Source: Neocallimastix lanati (nom. inval.) (taxonomy: Eukaryota; Neocallimastigomycota; Neocallimastigomycetes; Neocallimastigales; Neocallimastigaceae). From it: a stretch of DNA of 52,500 nt. Below are positions 12,401-24,887 of this stretch, piece after piece. Under the pieces are notes generated by a model that was not told the DNA's origin, did no database searches, and worked only from the letters and a program-made list of their open reading frames with translations. Location: the NCBI GenBank assembly GCA_016946835.1, contig JACVTC010000028.1, positions 1,342,501-1,395,000 on the forward strand, given 5' to 3'. The translations under genes were made by a program, and so were the position numbers. Every line of letters begins with the position of its first letter. Positions within the stretch are counted from its first letter, which is position 1.

Positions 12401-13379
12401 TTTTTAAAAAAAATTATTGATTGTTATTATTTAAAATTATTAAAGTAATATATTTGAAATATATATATTGTTTATGAAATTTTTTAAAAAAAATAATTGT
12501 TTATTTCTTTTTGTTATTAAATAAAAATATTAATAAAATATATTAATATAATAATTAAACAATAAATTAATTTATATTTATAACAACAAATAATAATATT
12601 AAATAAATAAAAAAAAATTTAAAGAGTTTAAAAATAACTTTTTATTTGTTGATTTTATTGAAATATTATTTATATATTTAGTATTTAATTTTTTTTTGTT
12701 GTATTTTATTATTATTTTAATTATAGAATATTTTTTAATTTAGAGCCTAAATTTATGCTTTAAAAAAAAAAAATAGTAATGAAATCCATTTATTTGATTT
12801 AAGTAAATGAACATACATGAATTTTTTTTTATATTAAAATTTTGTTAATAATATATAAATATATTCTCAATTCATATTGGATTTTATTTTAAATGATATT
12901 ATTTTTAAGATTAATGATATTCTTATTTTTAATCTTATTATTTTTTTTCTAATTAATTATATTATTTTTAAATTTAAGATATTAAACTAAATATAATTAT
13001 GCATTTTTAATTTTTCATTTATTATATCTTTTTATTATTTTTTATTTTATTTGTTTATTTTTATTTTATTTTATTTTATTTTTTTTTTATTCAAATATTT
13101 GAAGTTAATAAAAAGAAAAAAGCATTTAGATTTTTTAGAATAAAAAAATTTCAAAGTTTCCAACAAATAATTATACTTACATGCAAATATATTTATGCAT
13201 ATTTAAAATTTTTTTTAAAAAAAATTTAAATTTATTTGCATGTGTATATAAATAATGCTTAAATCTATATTTGTATTGTTGTAAATTTAAATAATATATA
13301 AAAAATAATATATAAAAAATAATATGAAATATGATATATGATATCAATTTATTATTGATATATATAAATATATGAATAT

Positions 13380-13625
13380 ATATATATCTAAATATCTAAA
13401 TATCTAAATATCTAAATATCTAAATATATATAAATATATGAATATATATAAATATATAAATGAATATATATAAATATATAAATATATAAATATATGAATA
13501 TATATAAATATATAAATGAATATATATAAATATATAAATATATGAATAAATATAAATATATAAATATATAAATATATAAATATATGAATATTAATATTTA
13601 TAAATAAATATATAAATATATGAAC
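13380..13625. repeat. Minisatellite of ATCTAAAT and ATAAATATATGAAT units
   Basis: It begins with several copies of an 8-bp unit (ATATCTAA) and continues as irregular units of about 8 to 30 bp built from AAATATAT and GAATATAT. A 40-nt T-run follows at about 13640-13679. The pure Ile/Tyr/Phe open frame across it is an artefact of the repeat. Confidence 0.8.
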
Positions 13626-13639
13626 TAATATATTTTTCT

Positions 13640-13689
<50 letters not shown>

Positions 13690-13841
13690 TTATTTAACAG
13701 AAAAACTTTTTTTTTTAAAGGTATTATAGTTTTTATGATAAATATTATTTGATTTTTATTATGTGTTTTTATTAATATCATCTACTACTGTTTAATGTGC
13801 TAATTTGCTATTTAAAATAAAATACTATATATAATTATATA

Positions 13842-13900
13842 TAATTAGAAATGAATGTGTTTATAAAATAAATAAAAATAAACACATTCATTTCTAATTA
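13842..13900. other. Perfect 23-bp hairpin
   Basis: 13842-13864 is exactly complementary to 13878-13900 with a 13-nt loop. The arm starts TAATTAGAAATGAATGTG. It contains mixed bases, so it is not a by-product of A/T repeats. No gene is near. It may be a foldback element, a small hairpin RNA, or scar of an inverted insertion. Confidence 0.6.
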
Positions 13901-15576
13901 AAGTACATTAAAATTTGTAGATTTTTTTCCTTTTATGTGTATCCATATTACCTTTCTATATAGTTCTTTTGAATATACATAAATAAATGTAGTATCTATT
14001 TATATATGAAATAAAATAAACAATATTTGAATATTAAAATATTTCTTTTTTAAATTAATTGATCAGTTCATATTTTTTCATATTTATTTCAAATTTTTTT
14101 TTTAATATTGTATAAGTTAATACATTTAGACAAAATATTACAATATTTATAAATTATTGAATGTTTTTATTAAGATTAATTAAATCTTTCATATTATAGG
14201 TTCAATAGTTATTACATAATCATGGCTAAAATAACTATAAAATTTTTGATATTCATATAATAATAATAATAAAAAAAAAAAACACTATATAATTAAGGAT
14301 TTAAGTTTTATATATTACATATATTGATTAGAAATTTATAAATGGAGATAGAAATAATATTATATATTATAATGAAATGTTATTTATAACAAGAAAAAAA
14401 AAATAATTTATATTAAAATAAAAATATATTTTTTAAAAGTCTCATATTAATATTATTTTCACTGCCTAAAATTTTTAATATATTAATAAAGTGTATGTTT
14501 TTATTATTTAATTGAGTTATAAATATTTTATTATAGATTGTGCCGTTAATTGTATTGATAAAATTATAATACAATATAGAATGAACTATGAAAGAATAAT
14601 TTTATTTAATAAAATAATATTAAAAATGATAGTTATATTAATAATAAATAAAAATAAATATGATAAATAATTTTAAGTAATAATAATAAAGATAATAATT
14701 TTATAACATTTAAATAAACTAATTCTAATACTAATTATAATAATAATAATAGTTTTAAAAAATAATTATATAATATTAATAATAATAATGAGAACCAGAA
14801 TATTTCTAATAATAATTATGATCGTCAATAATTATATTATTATGTTAATTATTAAACAAACTTTTTTTAATTAATTTTAAAACACGTTTTTTAATTTAAA
14901 TTATGTTTTTAATCAATTTATTGTATTTCAAATAATATTGACTGTCTAATAATAAACTTTTTTTTTTTAATATAATATTTTAATATATAAGATATATATA
15001 ATCATATATAATCATAAAACTTTCAACAGATAAAAGGATATAATAAATAAATAATAAATAAATAAATAAATAGGGAAAAGTTATTGTATTATTAATTATA
15101 GTTTTGTGTTTTTATGACTTGTTAATTATGTAATTTAAAAAAATATATATATATATTTTTTTTAATATTAAATTAATAAAAGTTAAGACTCCAAAATAAA
15201 AAAAAAATAATTAACGAAACCAGTTAAAATTGAGGATGATATATTTTTATAGATTTAATTTTTTATTACATTTAAATATGTTGGAAAAGATTAATAAATA
15301 TAATATATTTATATTAAATATGTCTTATCCTAATTAAAAAAAAAAATTTTTTTTATATTTTTGTGATATTGTATTTGGTATATCTTATATTATTTTATTG
15401 TTGTACTTTTATTATAAAAGAAAAAAAATTTTTTTTTTCTTTTTTTGTACTTTAATTATCTCCAAGGAAAATATAACATGATCAATTTTAAGATATAATA
15501 TATTAATGAAAGTTATTTATATTTATTCAGCATTTTTCCTTTTTGGTTTTTTGGCAGTTTTATGTAATAATGATTC

Positions 15577-15613
<37 letters not shown>

Positions 15614-17503
15614 AGTAAAATTATATTGATTTCCTGAAATTGTTAAATATATATATATATATATATATTTTTTTTTTTCCTCATAATAAAATATATAAGA
15701 ATATGAATAAATAAGTAAATAGAAAAGTAAATAAATAAATAATTAAAAAGTTAATACGTTAATTATATTAAATATTTAATTTAACAAAGAATGTAATTAA
15801 AAGTTTAATTTGTATTAAATGAGAAAGCATGATATATTAAATTGTACATTATTAAAATTTTTACAATAGCTATAGTAAGAGTTAATACTTTTTATTTTTG
15901 CTATTTTATTATTATTTTTTTTAAATATATATTGTTAGGAAATAATGCACATTGACACTATTTACTATTTACTTTCTATAAATTATTATTAATAGAAAAT
16001 AGAAAGTGTCATTATATATTTAAAAGATATAACGTTTAATTAAAACGTTAATAGAGATAACAATAATATTTATTATATAATTATTTTTATAACTACGTTT
16101 TTTTATTATTATATTATATTTTATTTTATTCTCCATAATATATATCATATAGATAATAATTATGAGATAAAACAAAATAATTAAAATAAAATTATTTTAA
16201 TTATTATTTTTTGAATTAATGAATTAATATAAAATTATATTTATATATATCTTTTTTTTTTATTAAAAATGAATAAATTTATTTTTCTTTATTTAATAAA
16301 ATTTTCCTTTGGTTGGATTTTGATATATAAAAATATTTATACATTACAATTGTTATATTTATAGTAAATAAATTATAAATAAATGAAATTATATATTATA
16401 TTCAAATATTAATCAAAATATATTTATAATATAATTATTAAATATATTAATCATATATAAATATAAATATCTATTATATATTAAAAATAATATAATATTA
16501 TTCTTTAATTAAATATGTAATAAATGTTTTTTTAACGGCTTTTTTTTTTATAAATTGTATTATTAGCTAATTAAATTAACATATTGATATACTATGCAAT
16601 ATATATATTATAAATAATATATTAATAATATATTGAAATTTTAATTACAAACTTTATTTAAAATTAGGTACAGTTTACAGATTTGTTAATAGGATAATTA
16701 AAATTTTCTTATTTCTCATTATACTTTCATATTGATTTATAATTCTATATATTATAATATATTATTAATATGTATAATATATAAACATATAATTATCATT
16801 TTAATTAAAGTTTTTTATTTAACTATTTTTTAATATAATAATATATTATATATTCTTTTAAAATATAATCAAAATATATTAAGGAATTAATATTAAAATT
16901 ATAGTATTTATTAAAATACTAATAATATTTTATTATATAATAAAAATTAATTGAAAATAATCAATATAATTATAGTAATAAAAACTAAGAAATAATATTT
17001 ATATATTTATATAGTAATATATTTCTAATATTAATATATATAATATTAATATTGAAAATATATAAAAAACTAATATAAATAAATATATGCGTAAATATAA
17101 TTGAATATATATTAATAAATTTATTTTTTTAAAGTTTATAAAATTTAAACAAATTTAAATCATATATGGAAAATACTAAATTTTAATAATTTATTAAAAT
17201 AATAATTGAAAAAATATATTAAGTAATAAAAAAATATATAAGTAATAAAAAGTTTTTTTTTTTTAAATTTCTTTTTTTTTTTTTTTTTTTTTTATGCATT
17301 TTATTTTTTTTTTTATAAAAAATAGAAAAAATTTTTTATAAAATAAAGTATTAAATTTTTATTATTAGAAAAAAAAAAGTATAAAAGTTTAATTTAAATT
17401 ATATAGTACTGAAAAATAAATTATATTCATTTTTTTTTTTTTTAAAAAAGAAAAATAATAAGAAACTATCTGTTATCAAGAAATATTTATATATTATCTA
17501 AAG

Positions 17504-17554
17504 AACAATTATAATTTTATACATTACATTTTTTCGTATAAAATTATAATTGTT
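17504..17554. other. Perfect 19-bp hairpin upstream of the orphan gene
   Basis: AACAATTATAATTTTATAC at 17504-17522 pairs exactly with 17536-17554 across a 13-nt loop. It ends about 220 bp before the start codon at 17777. It might lie in the promoter or 5' leader of that gene. Only the pairing is seen; a regulatory role is speculation. Confidence 0.5.
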
Positions 17555-17776
17555 ATTTTTATTATAAATGCATCGAATTTCAGTAAATTGATTTTACACA
17601 ATTATAAAACAATATAACAAAATTTATATATTATAAATATTAAAATATATTTTATTGAGCTATTATAGAAGATCAATTAATTTAATATGAAATAGTGATA
17701 TATACATATATTATATAGTAAGTATTGATTATTAATAAGCAAAAAAACATTTAAAAAAAGGAAAAAAGATATTAAA

Positions 17777-18874
17777 ATGGATAATGATAATACTTTTACA
17801 AAAATGAACAATTTTAGTACTACTTCAGTAAAATTTTTGGAATTAGCGTTCATTTTTATTATTATATTTTCTGTTGTTTGTAAAGTAGCAAATTATGAAT
17901 TTGTTCATTCAAAAATATTAAATAAAATTTATTCATTTATTATAAATAGATTGGTAAGTATTAATTTATTCATGATATTAAAAATTAGAATTTCGTATTT
18001 TTTATATTTATAAGAAATTTACATAATATTAATATTCAAAAATGTGTAATATATCTAGAATAACAAAGATGATGAAGAAGAATTAATAAGCTATAGAAAT
18101 GAAATGTCTCTTTATGGATTAAATTCAAACCAGGTTGATATAGTAATATCAAATAACAGATCTATGAGTGATATTAGTAAAATGCCTTGCAATCATATTT
18201 CCAATATTTCACCTACAAATAATTTTCCAATGAGTACACCAAACTTAAAAATTGATGAACATGGAAATATTATACCAAATGATACCTTTTTAAAATCTAA
18301 TCCATTTTTAATTACTAATAATACCCCAAAGAAAACTGAAAAAAAGGAAAATCCAATTCAATTTCCAACTATTATTGTTACATTACCAAATGAAGCAATA
18401 CTTCCATATTCTCCAAAAATTCCAATGGATATATATTATAGAGAAGGATGGGTAGATTACTCTAATCCAGATTCATGTAGTCAAGTTAATACATATAATC
18501 CAAGAGAAATAAGCAAAAGAAAGGTTTATGATTATAATTATTTAGCTCCGTTAATTCCAAAAAATCATTTCTCTTTAAAATTACAACAATCTTTTATAAC
18601 TAAATTTAAAATTCAAGAAAATAATAACACTAATAGTAATAATACTGAAGTAACTAAGAAAGACGAAAAAACATGTTCTGATTCAAATGTTGAATCTTTT
18701 GTTTCTATCAAAGAAAATGATAAAAAGGAAATATCGAATAGTTTAGAAGAACATCAGTTAATAGGAAGCTATTATATCAATGAATGCGTTAATGAATATG
18801 CTGAAGAATATGAATTGGTAAATCATGCTTTTTGGTGGCAAGAAGATTGTAATCAACAAGCAATTGTAGTTTAA
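17777..18874 (+). CDS. Orphan single-pass membrane protein, 330 aa, two exons
   Basis: Exon 1 is 17777-17953 (59 codons), the intron 17954-18058 is GTAAGT..CTAG, and exon 2 is 18059-18874. The splice is phase 0 and opens a continuous 330-residue frame. One hydrophobic segment lies at about residues 21-36 (ELAFIFIIIFSVVCKVA). The rest is polar and probably disordered: it is rich in Asn, Ser, Lys and Glu, with a Pro-rich middle (NPIQFPTIIVTLPNEAILPY) and an aromatic C-terminus (HAFWWQED). The start follows a purine-rich stretch (AAAAAAGATATTAAAATGG). I do not recognise the family. A short N-terminal anchor followed by a long tail suggests an endomembrane or plasma-membrane protein, as inference only. 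Confidence 0.8.
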
Positions 18875-19666
18875 ATAAACAATTATAATTATCATGTTTT
18901 TTTTTTTTTTTAAAAAAAAAAAATACAATTTTATTTCAAAAAAAAAAAAAAAAAGAAAAAGAAAAAAATAGAGTACAAAAATTCATTGCAAAATAAGTTA
19001 AAAATTTTCCAAAAATATATTTATTAGAATTAATAGTCATATCATAAAATTCTTTTTCATTATTTCATATTTTGACATAATAACATAATAAAATCATAAA
19101 CTGTATAATAACCTTTATTTATATATACCAAAATATCAAAAAAAAAAAAAAAAAAAAAAAAAAACAGAAAAAAAAAAAAACATACTAAATCATTTAAAAT
19201 ATAAATGAAATAATTAAAATTATTAATATAAATTAAAAAAAAAAATTTTTTTTATTTATAAATGAAATTTTTCTTTTTGCTTTTTTTTTATTAGTAAAAT
19301 ATTATTTTTTTAAATTTAATTGATTATTATTTGTATTTAGTATATTGTTTAATAATATATGTATATTTTTTGTTGTATTTAAATTTATTATATATATTTT
19401 ATAAATAGTAATTTATATTAATGATAATTCATAATTTAAGACATTCTTGTTAAATAGTATTTAACAGAAAATTGAATAATCTATTAAAAAAAAAAAAAAA
19501 AAATCATAAAAACCATTAATCAAATAGAAAAAGAGAAATAAGTCATTTTATATATTCATATATATCATAAATATATACCAAAATCATTCATATATATATA
19601 ACAAACTCTAATAAATATTTATCATTGTAAATATTAATTATTCTGGAAATAATTAATGAAATTATA

Positions 19667-19707
<41 letters not shown>

Positions 19708-21646
19708 AAAAAAATTAACATAGAAAAAAATATGAAGAAAACGAAACAAAAAAAAAAAAAAAAAAATAAAAAATTTTATAATAAATAATAATAATTAATC
19801 ATTAATTATTTAATTAGTTAATGAATCTATTATATTTTATTTAATAATATATGAAGAAAATTTTTTTTTTTAAATTAAATTTAAAGGATGTTGATCGAAG
19901 AATATTTAAATTAAATAGATAACCAATAGTAAATAAATGGTTTATTTATAAAGTTAAAATATTATTAGAAAACTTATAAGGAGGGATAAAGATAAATTTT
20001 CTAGGATTTCATTAAAAATATTAGATGGACAATTATTTAGAGAGATAAAAGATTTTCTAGAATTACATTATCATCAATACCAAACTTTTTCAAATTTATT
20101 ATTAAACCTGAAATAATTTTAGGTTTAAGAAAAATCTTGGAAATAATATTTTAGGTCGTAATATTCTTATTATAACAATGATGACAATAATATTAATAAT
20201 TTGGTTTTTGGTTAATGTAGAAATAAATTGAATATTTAAATAGGAAGTTTATCATAATCATCTTTAATTTTTCTGGTAAAAATTTTATTATAAATATATT
20301 TTAATACTGTGGAATAAATCTCATTTTTTTTTTTTTTTTTTTTTATATTTGAATATGTTTGATCATGATATATCTAGTTAATCATGTATATTATTATTAT
20401 TATTTTTATCTTAATTAATAATCATATAATCATATATTAATTATAATTAAATCATAAATATATTAAATATAATTAAATGATATAAATTAATATTACTATT
20501 CATATATAAATAATTTTTTTTTTTTTATTTTTTATATATATATATCAATTTATATATATATAATATATATATATTTTTTAAATCATATCATTAATTGATA
20601 TTTATAGGTCAGTAGAGTATATTATTTATAATAAATCTTTAAAAATTAATTGAAATGTCGGATTAAATTTATATTATGATATTATCAAATAATGAAATTA
20701 AAAAATATAACAAAATAATAATAATAATATATATATATATATTTATTTAGTTATTTAAGAAAAGCTTATTTAGTTGTTTATTTAATTTTTATATAATTAC
20801 TTAATGATATTACTAAAAAAAAAAAATAATAATATTTTATATAATTACTTAATGATATTACTAAAAAAAAAAAAATAATAATATACTTTGATGATGTTAT
20901 CAGGGGCAGTTAAATATATATTTATAAAAAATATATTTTAAGTTTATAAGAAATTATATATTGTGTGATGTTATTAACAAATATATATATAAAGAGTTGA
21001 TGTTACTAGGGGCTGTAAAATATATATTTAGAATAAATTTATTATAAGTTTATAAGAAATTATATATTATGTAATATTATTAACTATTATGTAATATTAT
21101 TAACATATATATATATATAAAGAGTTGATGTTACTAGTGGCAGTAAAATATATATTTATAATAAATTTATAGAAAAAATTATTGAATAATACCATAATTA
21201 TATATTATGCTTTTTAATAAATAATATAATGTTATATATTTATTTATTTAGTTAATTAAATATCTAAATATATATATTTTATTAAAAAACTAATTAATAT
21301 TTTTCATTTTTTAATTATTTAGTATTTTATTAAATTAGTTTTTATTTTATAAAATTTATTATTTATTTATTAATAAAATTTCTTATAAAAGTAAATTAAT
21401 AAAAGATTTCGTAATAAATTATATTAATATTTAACAAAATTAATATTTTTCTTTTTGATGAGGTGAAGCTTTAGCTTTAGTCACACTCAGATGCAGGGGA
21501 AGGCAATTTATATTTTTATATGAATATATTGGAATATTTTTTAATATGATATTTATTACTAATCATGATTGTTGATATTTATTATCTTTCTATTATTAAA
21601 ATTATTATTATTTATTAATAATTAAATAAACAAATAAATAAATAAG

Positions 21647-21689
<43 letters not shown>

Positions 21690-21691
21690 GC

Positions 21692-21722
<31 letters not shown>

Positions 21723-21788
21723 CTGAATTAATAAATTAATGCTATTAGAGTTAGTCATATTGATATATATATATATATATATATAAAA
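18875..21788. other. Gene-free A/T region between orphan gene and LTR element
   Basis: Mostly A/T low complexity with AAAT repeats (about 19671-19700 and 21624-21690) and A-runs. About 19880-20280 is slightly richer in G and C, and its frames are riddled with stops; at most it is an old pseudogene. A short ordinary-complexity patch at about 21458-21508 (starting GATGAGGTGAAGC) has no open frame or tRNA pattern. Tandem repeats at 20788-21175 are listed separately. Confidence 0.65.
20788..21175. repeat. Two adjoining tandem repeats
   Basis: First, a 48-bp unit with ATAATTACTTAATGATATTAC occurs twice (near 20793 and 20841). Then a unit of roughly 106-128 bp recurs at 20893, 20999 and 21127. Each copy of this second unit opens with GATGTTA and CAGGGGCAGT-like sequence followed by AAATATATATTTA. 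The G-rich word in every copy is unusual for this A/T background. Confidence 0.75.
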
Positions 21789-21831
21789 CTAATAATAATA
21801 ATAATAATAATAATAGTAATAATAGGTAATA

Positions 21832-21890
<59 letters not shown>
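21789..21890. repeat. AAT microsatellite, left flank of LTR element
   Basis: About 34 AAT-type units with a few GT interruptions. It stops exactly where the LTR begins at 21891, and AAT repeat resumes directly after the LTR element at 24086. The element therefore inserted into one microsatellite. Confidence 0.9.
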
Positions 21891-22087
21891 TGTTAGAATA
21901 TGTGAAATACATAAAAAATAAGATCCAAATGTATTGAAACATATTGCAATATAATAAATGCATAAACTACAATGTATTAATATAAAAGCATTTAATTTAG
22001 AATAATTAAATAATAGTACCTCTTTTATCGAAAAATATATTAATAAAATTGACATAAATATAAACTATAAATTCTTGACCCCTAACA
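21891..22087 (+). repeat. 5' LTR
   Basis: 197 bp, TGTTA..TAACA inverted tips. It contains a TATA-box-like ATATAAAAGC about 90 bp from its start, which may be the element's promoter. Its partner is at 23890-24085. Confidence 0.9.
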
Positions 22088-22102
22088 GATTAAGAGTCTC
22101 AT
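22088..22102 (+). other. Primer-binding site, resembles tRNA-Lys(CUU) anticodon region
   Basis: GATTAAGAGTCTCAT starts at the base after the LTR. Its complement ATGAGACTCTTAATC reads like nucleotides 26-40 of eukaryotic tRNA-Lys(CUU): anticodon stem TGAGA, loop CTCTTAA, then TC. A primer ending inside the anticodon stem-loop means a 5' tRNA half, as known for Drosophila copia and yeast Ty5, which use initiator Met. The tRNA match is from memory and needs checking against the host tRNA set. Confidence 0.6.
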
Positions 22103-23880
22103 CTGACTCTTAAAAAGATTATTTGCAAAAGAATCGTTTGCCGGAAACGATATTATGTCAAAGAGAAATATATTGAATTTTAAATCATGATAAAAAAATG
22201 CTCATTATGTCAATCAAAGGAAGACTAATAAAACTGATTAAAAATGATCAAGATTGCAAAATTGAAGAAACCGGTAAAATATAAAGTAGTTGATAAAAGG
22301 AAGTCATTGAAAGTAAAATAAAACTCCAAAAAAAATATATATATATACATATATATACATATATATACATATATATACATATATATATAAATATATTAAT
22401 TTAGTAGGGAAAAAACATGCTTAAACGTATATAAAAGCAAATTATATATCTTCATACTAGAGACTCTTAATTGAATACCTAGCTTGAAATTGTGTATATT
22501 CAATAATATTTCATATCATGGTATAACATAGAGTGAAATGAATTTTTACCAGAGATAATGTTAATAGATGGTGTAACTTTCATGGAAAGAAATCCATCAA
22601 TAATGGTATAGCACCATCATAAAAAAGGGTTTCATTAAACGTTTACATTTGACACCTTACATTGTTACTTATAAAGCATGGCGTATTAATCAATCAATTT
22701 ACAATTTTCAAATATCAAATCCAAATATTTATTACAAAATAGTCCCGATTTGAGAGGGGAAAAATAATTATATATAAAAATTTGAAATTTTATTTTCATT
22801 GAATTTAATACTCTTAAAAACTATTAGTTAATTAATTATTATACATAATAGTTAATATAATAAATACTAACTAAAATTGATTTTTCTAGAAAGAAGAAAT
22901 TTATTATCAAATACAATAAGTATTTTTATGAACATAGGAGCAATTTTGTTTGAATACAATTTATCTGGTATACTTCTCTCTAGGGGGAATACTAGCGTAT
23001 TAGCATCAATAAAGTATTTATCTACACTTCGCCAATTATTTTATTCGATTAGAGTGTGAGAATGTAACAGAGATTCAGTGGATCAAACAAATATTCTTAT
23101 TTAATTTTAGAATCTATATACTATAAATAATTATTTTTTACAATTTGAAAATTCTATATTTCTTTGAAAGCTTGAATTTTAGGAGGAAATAGGTAAAGAT
23201 AAAATACGCAAAAAGAAAAATGACTTACGATTATACTAGGATGAACAGCAATACGTTTACATAATAATGAGAAGAAATCACTTATGAGAAAAATCAAATA
23301 AACTAATTGACTATTCAGATTCTAATATAATTTAATTAAAACATTGTTTTAGTAATTATCAAATAATTTTTTTTTTGGATATAATTAAACTAATATGTTA
23401 AAGAGAATAATATCACAGAGTATAAATGACGTATAGTCATGATCAATATAAAGACGTAAAAAAATCCAGAGAGTTAAGCTATGAGTTATCAATAGAACGT
23501 AAAACCAAAAGAGGTAAACCATGTGTTGTCATTATATCAAGGCTTGAATCCCAGTGAAGTTGCCAGAATACATTGGATGGTGTAAAAACCTGACGAGTAT
23601 CCATTCCATAATATAACATTTAAAAAAACCAAAATTTACTCAAAAATATTAAAGATTTATTTGTTTATCCATAAAACTTGATTATAATAGGGTAATTTAA
23701 ACTCTTAGATAAAATTAGTAAATATTTTATACAAAATATATTAAAATTCTATTAATGAATTAATGAATGAATTAAAATTTAGTTATAGTTAATAGTTTAG
23801 AAATATTTAAATAGTTTAGAAATCTGAAGCACACATATTCACCTGTAAACCAAATTATTCGTTTTAGAATAACTAGGTTT

Positions 23881-23889
23881 GAGGGGGAA
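23881..23889 (+). other. Polypurine tract
   Basis: GAGGGGGAA abuts the 3' LTR without a gap, the normal place for plus-strand priming in LTR retrotransposons. Confidence 0.85.
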
Positions 23890-24085
23890 TGTTAGAATAT
23901 GTGAAATACATGAAAAATAAGCTTCAAATGTATTGAAATATATTGTAATATAAATAATGTATAATCCACAATGTATTAATATCAAAGCATATAATTTCAA
24001 ATAATTCAATGCTAGTAACTCTTTATCATAAAATATATTAATAAAATTGATATAATTATAAACTATAAATTCATGACTATTAACA
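23890..24085 (+). repeat. 3' LTR
   Basis: 196 bp, same tips as the 5' copy, differing mainly by scattered substitutions and small indels. It runs directly into AAT repeat at 24086. Confidence 0.9.
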
Positions 24086-24097
24086 ATAATAATAAAA

Positions 24098-24159
<62 letters not shown>

Positions 24160-24758
24160 TAGTAATAATAATGATAATAATAATAATTTATAATAATAAA
24201 ATTCTAAATATTAATAATATTTCTGATTAAATAAAAAGCTAATGAATTTATATAATATTGCGGTAAACCAAATCTTTTATTATTGATATACACTAAAGCC
24301 ATTCAATTAGTACCATTTCAAAGTTATATTAGAAATAGCTATAGTTTCAGTATTAAAGTGAAGAATAATGAATATTAATATTATTGTAGGGATCTGTTTA
24401 GAATATTGATGGAATAAAATACTAAAAATAGGATTAATATTGATTATTGAATAATTTAGTTAAGAGTCTAGAACAAAATAATAAATCTTCATAATTTATT
24501 ATAAACATATTTTTTAAACATATTTATATTTTATTTTGTAATATATAATTAAAATTTTTCAATTTTTATTTATATTTTTATAGTATATACATTTAAATAT
24601 TTAAATATTTATTTATTATTTATTATTTAAAAATGAAATTACAATTATAAATATAAAAAAAAAATAATAATAATAATTATAATAATAATAAAATAGAAAG
24701 ATGGGTCCTATATTATTGTCATTCTCCAATTCTTAACAGATGGTGTGTAACCTTTATT

Positions 24759-24845
24759 AAAAAAGGTGCCAATGACAAAGACATTTTCAGTTCAGCGTGG
24801 CTCCTCCGGGGAACCAGTTCCTACTTCCGAAACAGTCGAATTCTA

Positions 24846-24887
<42 letters not shown>

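Larger units (their letters stand above)
9356..17776. other. 8.4-kb gene-free A/T region
   Basis: I see no gene, no RNA gene and no recognisable transposon. Texture changes here: long homopolymers become rarer and mixed A/T words (ATATAT, AATAAT, TAAATA) take over, with very few G or C. A minisatellite near 13380-13625 and two long perfect hairpins are listed separately. Open frames such as 13404-13781 on the minus strand follow the repeat and are not genes. Confidence 0.7.
21891..24085 (+). mobile_element. Short Ty1/copia-type LTR retrotransposon, degenerate or non-autonomous
   Basis: Two direct repeats (197 and 196 bp) start TGTTAGAATATG and end TAACA. They flank a 1.8-kb interior with a primer-binding site directly after the 5' LTR and a polypurine tract directly before the 3' LTR. 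ATAAT on both sides can be the 5-bp target duplication, although the target is AAT repeat. The TGTTAGAATA start and the internal-tRNA primer site fit Ty1/copia. At 2.2 kb it is far too short for gag-pol, and every frame inside is full of stops; I find no protease, integrase, reverse transcriptase or RNase H motif. The interior also holds a 10-bp ATATATACAT repeat (about 22340-22395) and a second purine tract GAGAGGGGAAAAA at 22752-22764. The LTRs differ at roughly 12-14% of positions by eye, so the insertion is old. Confidence 0.85.

Noticed and set aside
13404-13781. Minus-strand frame rich in Ile/Tyr/Phe
   Set aside because: Covers a minisatellite and a T-run.
21458-21508. C/D-box snoRNA start (TTGATGAGG)
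   Set aside because: No D box (CTGA) at a proper distance on the same strand.
21751-22055. Minus-strand poly-Tyr and poly-Ile frames
   Set aside because: Frames of the AAT microsatellite running into the 5' LTR.
22877-23059. 60-codon frame inside the LTR element
   Set aside because: No similarity to any retroelement protein that I can see, and no ATG start; surrounded by stops.
23541-23560. GGCTTGAATCCCAG as a tRNA T-arm
   Set aside because: No matching acceptor, D or anticodon arms upstream.
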